Below are positions 1-7,562 of a stretch of 64,000 bases of DNA, in pieces. The stretch spans positions 1 to 64,000 of the forward strand of contig JACOUN010000051.1 in assembly GCA_016177805.1 (NCBI GenBank), written 5' to 3'. The stretch's first letter is position 1. Every line of letters starts with the position of its first letter. The notes below the pieces were generated by a model that ran no database searches, was not told the origin of the DNA, and saw only the letters and a list, made by a program, of their open reading frames with translations. The position numbers were made by a program, and so were the translations under genes. The stretch comes from Rhodocyclales bacterium (GTDB lineage Bacteria > Pseudomonadota > Gammaproteobacteria > Burkholderiales > Rhodocyclaceae).

Positions 1-418
1 GGTCGATCTTGGCGAGTTCCAGCAACACCGCCGGCACCGGCATCGGCACGCAGCTGCCGAGCATCGCCAGATGCGTCGCGCGCTGCGGCGCGCGCGCGGC
101 CGCCTCGAGCGCGATCAGCGAGCCCATGCTGTGGCCGATCAGCGCGACGTGCTCGACGCCGAGGTGATCGAGCAGCCCGACGATCCAGTCGCTCAAGGCT
201 TCGATGCTGGCAAGCGGGGCGCCGCCCGAGGCGCCGTGGCCGGGGTGGTCGGGCACCAGCACCGCATGGCCGTGGTGGGCAAGATGGCGGGCTTGATGGT
301 TCCACACGCTGTGGTCATGTCCGGCGCCGTGGATGAACAGCGCCAACGGCAGTTGCGGGTCGACCGGACGGCCGCCGGTGTAGAGGTAGACGGGGTGGTT
401 GGCGTAGGTGGTGTGCAT
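1..418 (-). CDS. alpha/beta hydrolase, 3' end missing at window edge
   Basis: The minus strand from the ATG at 418 reads an alpha/beta-hydrolase fold. An oxyanion-hole motif LFIHGAG lies near residue 30 and the nucleophile elbow GHSMGS near residue 115. The sequence runs off the left edge at about residue 139, so the acid and histidine of the triad are not visible. The frame is open throughout. It starts 5 bp after the stop of the upstream sulfhydrylase gene and is probably co-transcribed with it. Substrate cannot be inferred from what is visible; the fold call is firm. Confidence 0.85.
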   Translation of the reverse strand, partial: MHTTYANHPVYLYTGGRPVDPQLPLALFIHGAGHDHSVWNHQARHLAHHGHAVLVPDHPGHGASGGAPLASIEALSDWIVGLLDHLGVEHVALIGHSMGSLIALEAAARAPQRATHLAMLGSCVPMPVPAVLLELAKID

Positions 419-423
419 GGCTC

Positions 424-1728
424 TCAACCCTTGAGGGTCTTGCTGGCCGCGTATAGCCCGCGATTGAGGTCTTCGATCAGGTCGCTGGCGTTCTCCAGTC
501 CGACCGACAGCCGTATCGTGCCTTCGGTGATGCCGGCGCTCGCCAGGTCTTCGGCCGACATGCGCGAGTGGGTGGTGCTGGCGGGGTGGATCACCAGCGA
601 CTTGGCGTCGCCGACGTTGGCCAGGTGCGAGAACACCCGCAGCGCATCGATGAAGGCGCGCCCGGCGGCGCGGCCGGCGTTCAGATCGAAGGACAGCACC
701 GAACCTGCGCCGTCGGGCAGCAGCTTCGCGGCGAGCGCGTGGCCGGGGTGGCCGGGCAGGCCGGGGTAGGAGACGGCGCGCACCATCGCGTGCCCGGCCA
801 GGTGCCCGGCCACGGTTTGGGCGTTGGCGACGTGGGCGCGCATGCGCAGCGGCAGGGTTTCCATGCCTTGCAGGATCTGGAAGGCGTTCATCGGCGAGAG
901 GCAGGCGCCGAAGTCGCGCAGCCCTTCGCGCCGGGCACGCAGGCTGAAGGCGGCGATGGGGGATTCCTCGGCGAAATCCATGCCGTGAAAGCCGTCGTAG
1001 GGTTCGGTCAGGGTCGGGAACAGGCCCGAGGCTTCCCAGTCGAAACGCCCGCCATCGACCAGCAGCCCGCCGACCGCCACGCCGTGACCGCCCAGGAACT
1101 TGGTGGCCGAGTGCAGTACCAGATCGGCGCCCAGCGTCAGTGGCTGTTGCAGGCAGGGGGTGACCAGCGTGGCATCGACCAGCAGCGGCAACTTGTGCTC
1201 GTGCGCGATCTGCGCGACGGTCGGGATGTCGAGCACGTCCAGGCCGGGGTTGCCCAGCGATTCACCGAACAGCAAGCGCGTTGCGGGGCGGATCGCGGCG
1301 CGCCAGGCGTCGGCGTCACACGGGTCGACGAAAGTCGTGGTGATGCCGAAGCGCGGCAGGGTGTAGGTCAGCAGGTTGTGCGAGCCGCCGTACAGCGCGC
1401 GTGAGGCGACGATGTGGCCGCCGCAGCCCATCAGCGTCGTGATGGCCAGGTGCAGCGCCGCCTGGCCGCTCGCCACCGCAATCGCGCCGACCCCGTCTTC
1501 GAGCGCGGCGGTGCGCTCTTCCAGTACCGCGTTGGTCGGGTTGGAGATGCGCGAGTACACGTGGCCGGGCCGCTCCAGGTTGAATAGCGCGGCGGCGTGG
1601 TCGGAGTCGGGGAAGACGTAGCTGGTGGTGTAGTAGATCGGCGTGGCGCGCGCGCCGTGCGCGGCATCGGGCGATTGCCCGGCGTGCAGGGCGAGGGTTT
1701 CGGACTGAAAGGGCTTGGGTGAGCTCAT
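424..1728 (-). CDS. metY: O-acetylhomoserine aminocarboxypropyltransferase (sulfhydrylase)
   Basis: A 434-aa PLP enzyme of the Cys/Met metabolism (cystathionine gamma-synthase) family, at the length usual for O-acetylhomoserine sulfhydrylase. This enzyme makes homocysteine (or methionine) directly from O-acetylhomoserine and sulfide (or methanethiol). Visible marks are YSRISNPTN near residue 58, the ALYGGSHNLL segment near 111, and the PLP-binding SATKFLGGHG with Lys about 210. Where many relatives have VDNTFATP, this protein has VDATLVTP, so the usual Asn is Ala. It starts 36 bp beyond the terminator of the DUF465 gene, so its promoter must lie in that short gap or within the hairpin region. 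The family call is secure. MetY versus MetZ or a methionine gamma-lyase-like activity is inferred from length and overall sequence. Confidence 0.87.
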   Translation of the reverse strand: MSSPKPFQSETLALHAGQSPDAAHGARATPIYYTTSYVFPDSDHAAALFNLERPGHVYSRISNPTNAVLEERTAALEDGVGAIAVASGQAALHLAITTLMGCGGHIVASRALYGGSHNLLTYTLPRFGITTTFVDPCDADAWRAAIRPATRLLFGESLGNPGLDVLDIPTVAQIAHEHKLPLLVDATLVTPCLQQPLTLGADLVLHSATKFLGGHGVAVGGLLVDGGRFDWEASGLFPTLTEPYDGFHGMDFAEESPIAAFSLRARREGLRDFGACLSPMNAFQILQGMETLPLRMRAHVANAQTVAGHLAGHAMVRAVSYPGLPGHPGHALAAKLLPDGAGSVLSFDLNAGRAAGRAFIDALRVFSHLANVGDAKSLVIHPASTTHSRMSAEDLASAGITEGTIRLSVGLENASDLIEDLNRGLYAASKTLKG

Positions 1729-1764
1729 CGGGCGATCCAGCGGCGGTGGCCAGGTGTGGGGTGG

Positions 1765-1821
1765 AAAAGCCGCAGCCCCACCCTCCGGGTCGGCGCGCCG
1801 CCCGGAGGGTGGGGCTGCGGC
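1765..1821 (-). terminator. rho-independent terminator of the DUF465 gene
   Basis: A perfect 21-bp inverted repeat (1769-1789 and 1801-1821) with an 11-base loop follows the DUF465 stop codon. On the minus strand it is followed by TTTT (1768-1765). It separates this gene from metY. Confidence 0.88.
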
Positions 1822-1824
1822 GGT

Positions 1825-2040
1825 TCAAGCCAGTTCGTCGGGTTCCAGCATCCGTTCGATAACGGACATCCGGTCCTTGAGCAGCAGCTTGCGTTTCTTG
1901 AGCCGCCGCAGCAGCAATTCGTCGTCCGGTTGGGTCAGGGCAAGGCGGGCGATTGCCTCATCCAGATCACGATGTTCGACCCGCAACTCGTCGAGTCTGG
2001 ATTGCAGGCTGGTGACATCATTGAACGCATCATCACTCAT
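1825..2040 (-). CDS. DUF465 (YdcH-type) small coiled-coil protein
   Basis: A 71-aa, highly charged, probably all-helical protein with the pattern of the DUF465/YdcH family. It has an N-terminal acidic coil (LQSRLDELRVEHRDLDEAI) and a basic segment LLRRLKKRKLLLKDRM before the C-terminus. I chose the ATG at 2040 because the residues upstream of it in the same open frame look non-family. The molecular role of the family is not established. It is a single-gene unit closed by a strong hairpin. Confidence 0.75.
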   Translation of the reverse strand: MSDDAFNDVTSLQSRLDELRVEHRDLDEAIARLALTQPDDELLLRRLKKRKLLLKDRMSVIERMLEPDELA

Positions 2041-2259
2041 CTTGTACCTGCTAAAGGTGCGCCATGTGGCGCCGTTACTTCGGATCATGGGCAGCTATGT
2101 TATGCGCCGCACCGTGTGGTGACAATCGTAATAGTACCAGCCTGACAATGGCGCCCGAAGTCGGGGGGGTACGCTTCCAGAACGGAGGCGTGCAGGCATA
2201 CTAGCGTTGACCGGCGCCCCCCGGCAGTCAATGACTATCCATAAATAATAGGCTTGTAA

Positions 2260-3894
2260 ATGAAGATCAATCTCCCCGTCACGAATGTCGAAACCCTGCT
2301 GCCCGAGAACGAGTTCATCTATTCACGCACCGACCTGAAAGGGGTCACCGAGGATGCCAACGAGGCGTTCTGCAAGGTGAGCGGCTTTACCCGCGAGGAA
2401 CTGGTCGGAAAATCGCACAACATCGTGCGCCACCCCGACATGCCGCCCGAAGCCTTCGCCGATCTGTGGGCGGATCTCAAGACCGGTCGCCCGTGGCGCG
2501 GACTGGTCAAGAACCGGCGCAAGGATGGCGGCTACTACTGGGTGGTGGCCAACGTGTCGGCGGTGCGCGAGAACGGCGCCGTGGTGGGCTACCAGTCGGT
2601 GCGCTCGCGCCCCGGTCGCGACGAGGTCGCCGCCGCCGAGGCGGCGTACGCGGCCTTGCGCGAGGGGGCCAGGACACTCGGTGTCGAGCACGGGCGGGCG
2701 GTGCGCAAGCGTCCGGCATGGCTGGAGGCCGTCATGTCGCTGCGTGCGCAGATGACGCTGGTGGGGTTGATGGTGGTGGTGCAGTCGCTGATGCTGTCGG
2801 GGCAGCGGCTATTCGATGTGGCGGCGCCGCGATCGCTGGAGCTGTTGCTGGCGGGGGTGGCGCTGGTCTACGGGGTGTTCTGGATGTTCATTTACGCGGC
2901 GCGGGTCACGCGTGATCTGGACGCGACCTCGGCGTGGCTGGAACAGGTGCTCGCGTCGGGCAATCTGCGCTCCCGCTTCGATCTGTCGCGGCGCGATGTG
3001 ATCGGCACGATCGCGCGCGGTATCGATACCTTCGTGTCGTCCATGCAGGCGACGCTGCAGGGGGTCTCCGACATCACCGGGCAGGTCGCGATCGCGGCCG
3101 ACGACGTCGACGGCGGAGTCAGGAACGTGCGCGATTCGGCGCACAAGCAGAGCGAGGCGACCTCGTCGGCGGCGGCGGCGGTCGAGGAGGTGACGGTGTC
3201 GATCGGCGAGGTCAATACCTATGCCGGATCGACCCGTGGTGTCGCCGAGGAGGCCGGCCAGACTTCGCGTGATGGGGTGCTGGTGATAGAGGGCGCGAGC
3301 AAGACCATACAATCGCTGGCCGAAACGGTGAATACCACCGCCGCGCAGGTCGAGTCGCTGGGCAAGCGCTCGGAGGAGATCTCGCGCATCACCGCGGTGA
3401 TCAAGGAAATCGCCGACCAGACCAACCTCCTCGCGCTCAATGCCGCGATCGAAGCGGCGCGGGCTGGCGAGCAGGGTCGCGGCTTTGCGGTGGTGGCGGA
3501 CGAAGTGCGCAAGCTCGCCGAGCGCACCAGCAACGCGACCCAGGAAATCAGCGGCATGGTCAACAGCATAGGGGTGGAAACCGGCTCGGCGGTGAATGGC
3601 ATGCGCACCGGCGCCGCGCGCGTCGCGGAAGGCGTGTCGCAGGTGAACGAGGCGGCCGATTCGCTGCGCCGCATCCGCGACGAAATGAGCAAGACCATCG
3701 AGATGGTCAGCGAGATCGCCCACGCGGCCAACGAGCAGAACAGCGCCATGACCGACCTGGCGCGCAACTTGGAACAGGTGGCGGCGATGACCGAGCAGAA
3801 CGTCTCGGTGGTGGAGCAGACCTCGGCGACCGTGGACTACCTGGAAGCCGTAGTCGCCAGGATGCGCAAGGCGGTCCAGCAGTATACTGTTTGA
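2260..3894 (+). CDS. PAS-domain methyl-accepting chemotaxis protein (Aer-like aerotaxis receptor)
   Basis: A 544-aa chemoreceptor without a periplasmic ligand domain. Residues about 8-120 form a PAS domain of the Aer type ([14 protein letters not shown], then [15 protein letters not shown]), which in Aer binds FAD and senses redox state. Two closely spaced membrane segments follow (about 165-187 and 193-213), then a HAMP-like linker. The signalling domain carries the conserved hairpin tip ([19 protein letters not shown], then [20 protein letters not shown]). No C-terminal CheR-binding pentapeptide is visible. It probably passes an oxygen or redox signal to CheW/CheA encoded elsewhere. FAD binding is inferred from family membership. 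Confidence 0.92.
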   Translation: MKINLPVTNVETLLPENEFIYSRTDLKGVTEDANEAFCKVSGFTREELVGKSHNIVRHPDMPPEAFADLWADLKTGRPWRGLVKNRRKDGGYYWVVANVSAVRENGAVVGYQSVRSRPGRDEVAAAEAAYAALREGARTLGVEHGRAVRKRPAWLEAVMSLRAQMTLVGLMVVVQSLMLSGQRLFDVAAPRSLELLLAGVALVYGVFWMFIYAARVTRDLDATSAWLEQVLASGNLRSRFDLSRRDVIGTIARGIDTFVSSMQATLQGVSDITGQVAIAADDVDGGVRNVRDSAHKQSEATSSAAAAVEEVTVSIGEVNTYAGSTRGVAEEAGQTSRDGVLVIEGASKTIQSLAETVNTTAAQVESLGKRSEEISRITAVIKEIADQTNLLALNAAIEAARAGEQGRGFAVVADEVRKLAERTSNATQEISGMVNSIGVETGSAVNGMRTGAARVAEGVSQVNEAADSLRRIRDEMSKTIEMVSEIAHAANEQNSAMTDLARNLEQVAAMTEQNVSVVEQTSATVDYLEAVVARMRKAVQQYTV

Positions 3895-3960
3895 CCCCGA
3901 GCGGGCCGGTTCCGGTCGCGACGGGATGATGTTGCGGGCGGAACCTGCGGGGTGGCTGAT

Positions 3961-4515
3961 GTGAACAAGGCGTTTGTCAAGGAAGGCGAAGGCGAGGACG
4001 ACGACGAAGTCGTGGATGCCTCGGTGCGCCTGCCGCCGGGCTCGAAGAACTACATGACCCGTCGCGGCTACGACGCGATGCGGCGCGAGCTGGAACAGAT
4101 CGTCAAGACCGACCGCCCGGCCCTGGTCGAGACCGTGGCGTGGGCCGCCTCCAACGGCGACCGCTCGGAGAACGGCGACTACATCTACGGCAAGAAGCGT
4201 CTGCGTGAAATCGACCGGCGCATCCGCTTCCTGATCAAGCGCATCGAGAACGCCGAAGTCGTCGATCCGGCCGAACGCGAGGGCGTCGACCAGGTGTTTT
4301 TCGGCGCCACCGTGACCATCGCTGACGCCGACGGCGGCAACGAGCAGAGCTGGCAGATCGTCGGTGTCGACGAGGCCGACGCCGGCTCCGGGCGCATCAG
4401 CTGGATTTCTCCGTTGGCGCGGGCGTTGCTCAAGGCGCGCGAGGGCGACGCGATCCGCTTCATGAGCCCGGCCGGCATGCGCGAGATCGAGGTGCTGGCG
4501 GTTCGCTACGTCTGA
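3961..4515 (+). CDS. greB: transcription elongation factor GreB
   Basis: A cleavage-stimulating factor for backtracked RNA polymerase. The N-terminal coiled coil carries the acidic tip region NGDRSENGDYIYGKKRLREID, and the C-terminal FKBP-like domain ends near EIEVLAVRY. I chose GTG 3961, giving MNKAFVKE as is typical for GreB, with GGGGTGG about 7 bases upstream. An in-frame GTG at 3952 adds three residues and is the alternative. The protein has an unusual short run of acidic residues (EGEDDDE) after the start. It lies 66 bp after the chemoreceptor gene. Confidence 0.93.
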   Translation: MNKAFVKEGEGEDDDEVVDASVRLPPGSKNYMTRRGYDAMRRELEQIVKTDRPALVETVAWAASNGDRSENGDYIYGKKRLREIDRRIRFLIKRIENAEVVDPAEREGVDQVFFGATVTIADADGGNEQSWQIVGVDEADAGSGRISWISPLARALLKAREGDAIRFMSPAGMREIEVLAVRYV

Positions 4516-4544
4516 GCGGCTGTCGCACCCCACGGGCGTCCCGT

Positions 4545-4666
4545 AGGAGCGGCTTGAGCCGCGATAACGGTGTGATTCGGGGCTAAAGCCCCTCCTGCGA
4601 AGCAGTCGAACGATACCCACCGTAGCGGTTTCAGCCGCGATCGTGCGGGGCCAGAGCCTCTTCAGA
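4545..4666. repeat. dispersed palindromic intergenic repeat, one good and one degenerate copy
   Basis: Positions 4545-4600 hold AGGAGCGGCTTGAGCCGCGA, a spacer, then GGGGCTAAAGCCCCTCCTGC, that is, two small hairpins in tandem. A second, worn copy follows at 4621-4666 (AGCGGTTTCAGCCGCGATC, then CGGGGCCAGAGCCTCTTCAG). A close relative lies at 21921-21976. It sits between greB and htpG and looks like a REP/BIME-type element rather than a gene. Confidence 0.75.
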
Positions 4667-4766
4667 ACGATGGTTTGCGGTGAATGAAACGCAAGGTCAG
4701 GGCTTGAAATCGCGCCGCCACGCACCCATATGCTGCGCGTTGATCAAGTCAAACGGAGTCGTATCC

Positions 4767-6689
4767 ATGTCCAACGCCCAGGCGTCCAGCGCTCAGACAC
4801 TCAATTTCCAGGCCGAGGTGAAGCAACTGCTGCACCTCATGATTCATTCGCTGTATTCGAACCGCGAGATCTTCCTGCGCGAACTGGTCTCCAACGCGTC
4901 CGACGCGTGCGACAAGCTGCGTTTCGAGGCGCTCGACGCGCCCGAGCTGCTGGAAGGCGGCGGGGATCTGAAGATCGGCATCGCCTTCGACAAGGAAGCG
5001 CGCACGATCACCATCTCCGACAACGGCATCGGCATGAGCCGCGACGAGGCGATCACCCACCTGGGCACCATCGCCAAGTCCGGCACGCGTGAGTTCTTCG
5101 GCCAGTTGACCGGCGACCAGAAGAAGGATGCGCACCTGATCGGCCAGTTCGGCGTGGGTTTCTACTCTGCCTTCATCGTCGCTGACAAGGTCACCGTGGT
5201 GACCCGCCGCGCCGGACTGCAAGCTGCCGACGCGGTGAAGTGGGAATGCAGCATGACCGGTGACGCGGCCGGCGAATACACCGTCGACCAGGCCGACAAG
5301 GCGAGCCGTGGCACCGACATCACGCTGCATCTGCGCGACGACCAGGAAGACCTGCTGTCCGGGTGGAAGCTGCGCGGCCTGATCCGCAAGTACTCCGACC
5401 ACATCGTCCAGCCCATCGTGATGAAGAAGGAAGAGTGGAACGACGAGAAGAAGGAGCAGGTCGTCACCGACGAAGACGAGACCGTCAACCAGGCCAGCGC
5501 GCTGTGGGCGCGCTCCAAGAACGACATCGGCGACGAAGAGTACAAGGCCTTCTACAAGCACGTCGGCCATGACTACGACGAGCCGCTGGCGTGGTCGCAC
5601 GCGCGCGTCGAAGGCCGTCACGAGTACACCCAGTTGCTCTACATCCCGGCGCACGCGCCGTTCGACATGTGGGACCGCAACGCGCGTCATGGCATCAAGC
5701 TGTACGTGCGCCGCGTGTTCATCATGGACGATGCGGAAAAGCTGATGCCGACCTATCTGCGCTTCGTGCGCGGGGTGGTCGATTCGGCCGATCTGCCGCT
5801 CAACGTGTCACGCGAGATCCTGCAGGAATCCAAGGACATCGACACCATCCGTTCCGGGTGCACCAAGAAGGTGCTGGGGCTGCTGGAAGACTTGGCGGAA
5901 AACCAGCCGGAGAAGTACGCCACCTTCTGGAAGGAATTCGGTCGCGCGCTCAAGGAAGGCGTGGGCGAAGACTTCGCCAACAAGGACAAGATCGCCGGAC
6001 TCCTGCGCTTTGCCTCGACCCACGCCGACACGCCGGACGAAACGGTGTCGCTCGCCGACTACATCGGGCGCATGAAGGAAGGGCAGGAGAAGATCTACTA
6101 CGTCACCGCCGAAACCTTCAATGCCGCCAGGAACAGCCCGCACCTGGAAATCTTCCGCAAGAAGGGCATCGAAGTGCTGCTGCTGTCCGACCGCGTGGAC
6201 GAGTGGGCGATCGGCAACCTGACCGAGTTCGACGGCAAGCAACTGCAGTCGGTGGCCAAGGGCGGCCTGGACCTGGGCAAGCTGGAAGACGAGGCGGAGA
6301 AGCAGGAAACCGAGAAGGCCGCCGATGAGTTCAAGGACCTGCTGGAGAAGATGCAGGCCAGTCTTGCAGAGCGCGTCAAGGAAGTGCGCGTCACCCACCG
6401 CCTGACCGATTCGCCCGCCTGCCTGGTGGTGGACGAGCACGACATGGGGATGAACCTCGCGCGCATCCTGAAATCCGCCGGACAACAGGCGCCGATGTCC
6501 AAACCCATCCTGGAAATCAACCCGGCGCACCCGGCGGTGCTGCGCCTGAAGAGCGAAGAGTCGAACTTCGACGACTGGGCGGCGGTGCTGTTCGACCAGG
6601 CGCTGCTGGCCGAAGGCGGCACCCTCGACGACCCGGCCACCTTCGTCAAGCGCATCAACCAGCTGATGCTGGCGATGAGCGGCAACTGA
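4767..6689 (+). CDS. htpG: molecular chaperone HtpG (Hsp90)
   Basis: A 640-aa cytosolic Hsp90. The N-terminal GHKL ATPase shows [29 protein letters not shown] and [13 protein letters not shown]. The middle domain has the catalytic-loop region [11 protein letters not shown] near residue 350, and the dimerisation domain ends in [10 protein letters not shown]. Residue length is typical for bacterial HtpG. ATG 4767 is preceded by a purine-rich site (AAACGGAG, 4751-4758); an upstream in-frame ATG at 4680 would add a non-family leader. It is monocistronic and closed by a terminator. Confidence 0.98.
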   Translation: MSNAQASSAQTLNFQAEVKQLLHLMIHSLYSNREIFLRELVSNASDACDKLRFEALDAPELLEGGGDLKIGIAFDKEARTITISDNGIGMSRDEAITHLGTIAKSGTREFFGQLTGDQKKDAHLIGQFGVGFYSAFIVADKVTVVTRRAGLQAADAVKWECSMTGDAAGEYTVDQADKASRGTDITLHLRDDQEDLLSGWKLRGLIRKYSDHIVQPIVMKKEEWNDEKKEQVVTDEDETVNQASALWARSKNDIGDEEYKAFYKHVGHDYDEPLAWSHARVEGRHEYTQLLYIPAHAPFDMWDRNARHGIKLYVRRVFIMDDAEKLMPTYLRFVRGVVDSADLPLNVSREILQESKDIDTIRSGCTKKVLGLLEDLAENQPEKYATFWKEFGRALKEGVGEDFANKDKIAGLLRFASTHADTPDETVSLADYIGRMKEGQEKIYYVTAETFNAARNSPHLEIFRKKGIEVLLLSDRVDEWAIGNLTEFDGKQLQSVAKGGLDLGKLEDEAEKQETEKAADEFKDLLEKMQASLAERVKEVRVTHRLTDSPACLVVDEHDMGMNLARILKSAGQQAPMSKPILEINPAHPAVLRLKSEESNFDDWAAVLFDQALLAEGGTLDDPATFVKRINQLMLAMSGN

Positions 6690-6720
6690 ACGGCCGCACC
6701 ACGCGACCCCGCAACAACAA

Positions 6721-6751
6721 CGGGCAAGGCCATGTGCCTTGCCCGCTTTTT
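6721..6751 (+). terminator. rho-independent terminator of htpG
   Basis: Ten-base perfect arms (6721-6730 and 6736-6745) around CATGT are followed by CTTTTT. It marks the end of the GC-rich htpG unit just before the AT-richer cassette begins. Confidence 0.9.
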
Positions 6752-6779
6752 CGCGCCAATGCCAACGTGCCGCGCGGGC

Positions 6780-7562
6780 CTAGGCGGAACTCCCCTTGGG
6801 CAAGCCAATATTTCCCTTGCACCTGGAGCCTTCACAAGCGACCGTTGGGTGCAGCCAAAGATGGTGCAAAGTAATCAAACCAGCGGGTTTGCAAGCGCCA
6901 GGCAGACAAAAGCTTCGATCATGTATTGACTGGCAAACCGTGTCGCCAGCAGCCGTTGGCGATACCGTTTCAAGATTGCCCTGCAAATTCATGTCCGCAG
7001 CCAATCCATCGCTTGCCAGACACAATGACAAACCTGTCGGCAAGGTGCAGATATTGCGCACGTAGGCCAACATCATGGCTCGATCAACAGCCCAGGCGTA
7101 GTCACCATTCACAAAACGTATCAATCCGGCACGGCAATACGTACTGGCAACGGGATGAGCGCTATCGATAGGTTTGCATTCGATAAAAATAGCCGTCGGA
7201 ACGGTGTTTCTTGTTTGAATATGGCCGCGCAAAGGCCGGAACGTCAAATCGGGCTGGCGATCTGGATGATCCCCATTGAAATTACGCAAGTTTCCTTCCC
7301 GGATTGATGTCTCGAACTGCGACAGACCCCGTACGGCATCATCGCCGATGGCATGCAGTTCCCCCAAGATGAGGTGAAGGCGCTCGGTAATTTCATCCTC
7401 GCTTGCCGCACAGATGGAAAACTCGCCCGCCTCAACTGCTTCCAACAGTATCCGCCAAGCAGTCGACAGGGTGTTTTGCACCACCACGAGCAAGAAAACC
7501 GGAATTCTTGCCGGAAATTCAGCCGACGCTGCGGTCAGCCCACGCGTCATCAGGCCACTCAT
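6780..7562 (-). CDS. PD-(D/E)xK-type restriction endonuclease (putative)
   Basis: A 260-aa protein. The core PD at residues 104-105, followed about 23 residues later by IFIECKPI (Glu128, Lys130), is the PD-(D/E)xK nuclease arrangement. A following helix-rich segment (YCRAGLIRFVNGDYAWAVDR) and a C-terminal ITLHHLWLHP resemble restriction-type nucleases of this class. I chose ATG 7562 because it overlaps the methylase stop as ATGA (7559-7562), which suggests translational coupling; an upstream in-frame start at 7643 would run inside the methylase. The gene is third in the regulator-methylase-nuclease operon. Cleavage specificity and subtype cannot be read from sequence. Confidence 0.7.
   Translation of the reverse strand: MSGLMTRGLTAASAEFPARIPVFLLVVVQNTLSTAWRILLEAVEAGEFSICAASEDEITERLHLILGELHAIGDDAVRGLSQFETSIREGNLRNFNGDHPDRQPDLTFRPLRGHIQTRNTVPTAIFIECKPIDSAHPVASTYCRAGLIRFVNGDYAWAVDRAMMLAYVRNICTLPTGLSLCLASDGLAADMNLQGNLETVSPTAAGDTVCQSIHDRSFCLPGACKPAGLITLHHLWLHPTVACEGSRCKGNIGLPKGSSA

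Noticed and set aside
2809-4725. 638-codon open frame on the minus strand
   Set aside because: It is antisense to the chemoreceptor and greB, His/Arg-rich and without family features; it follows from GC-rich codon bias.
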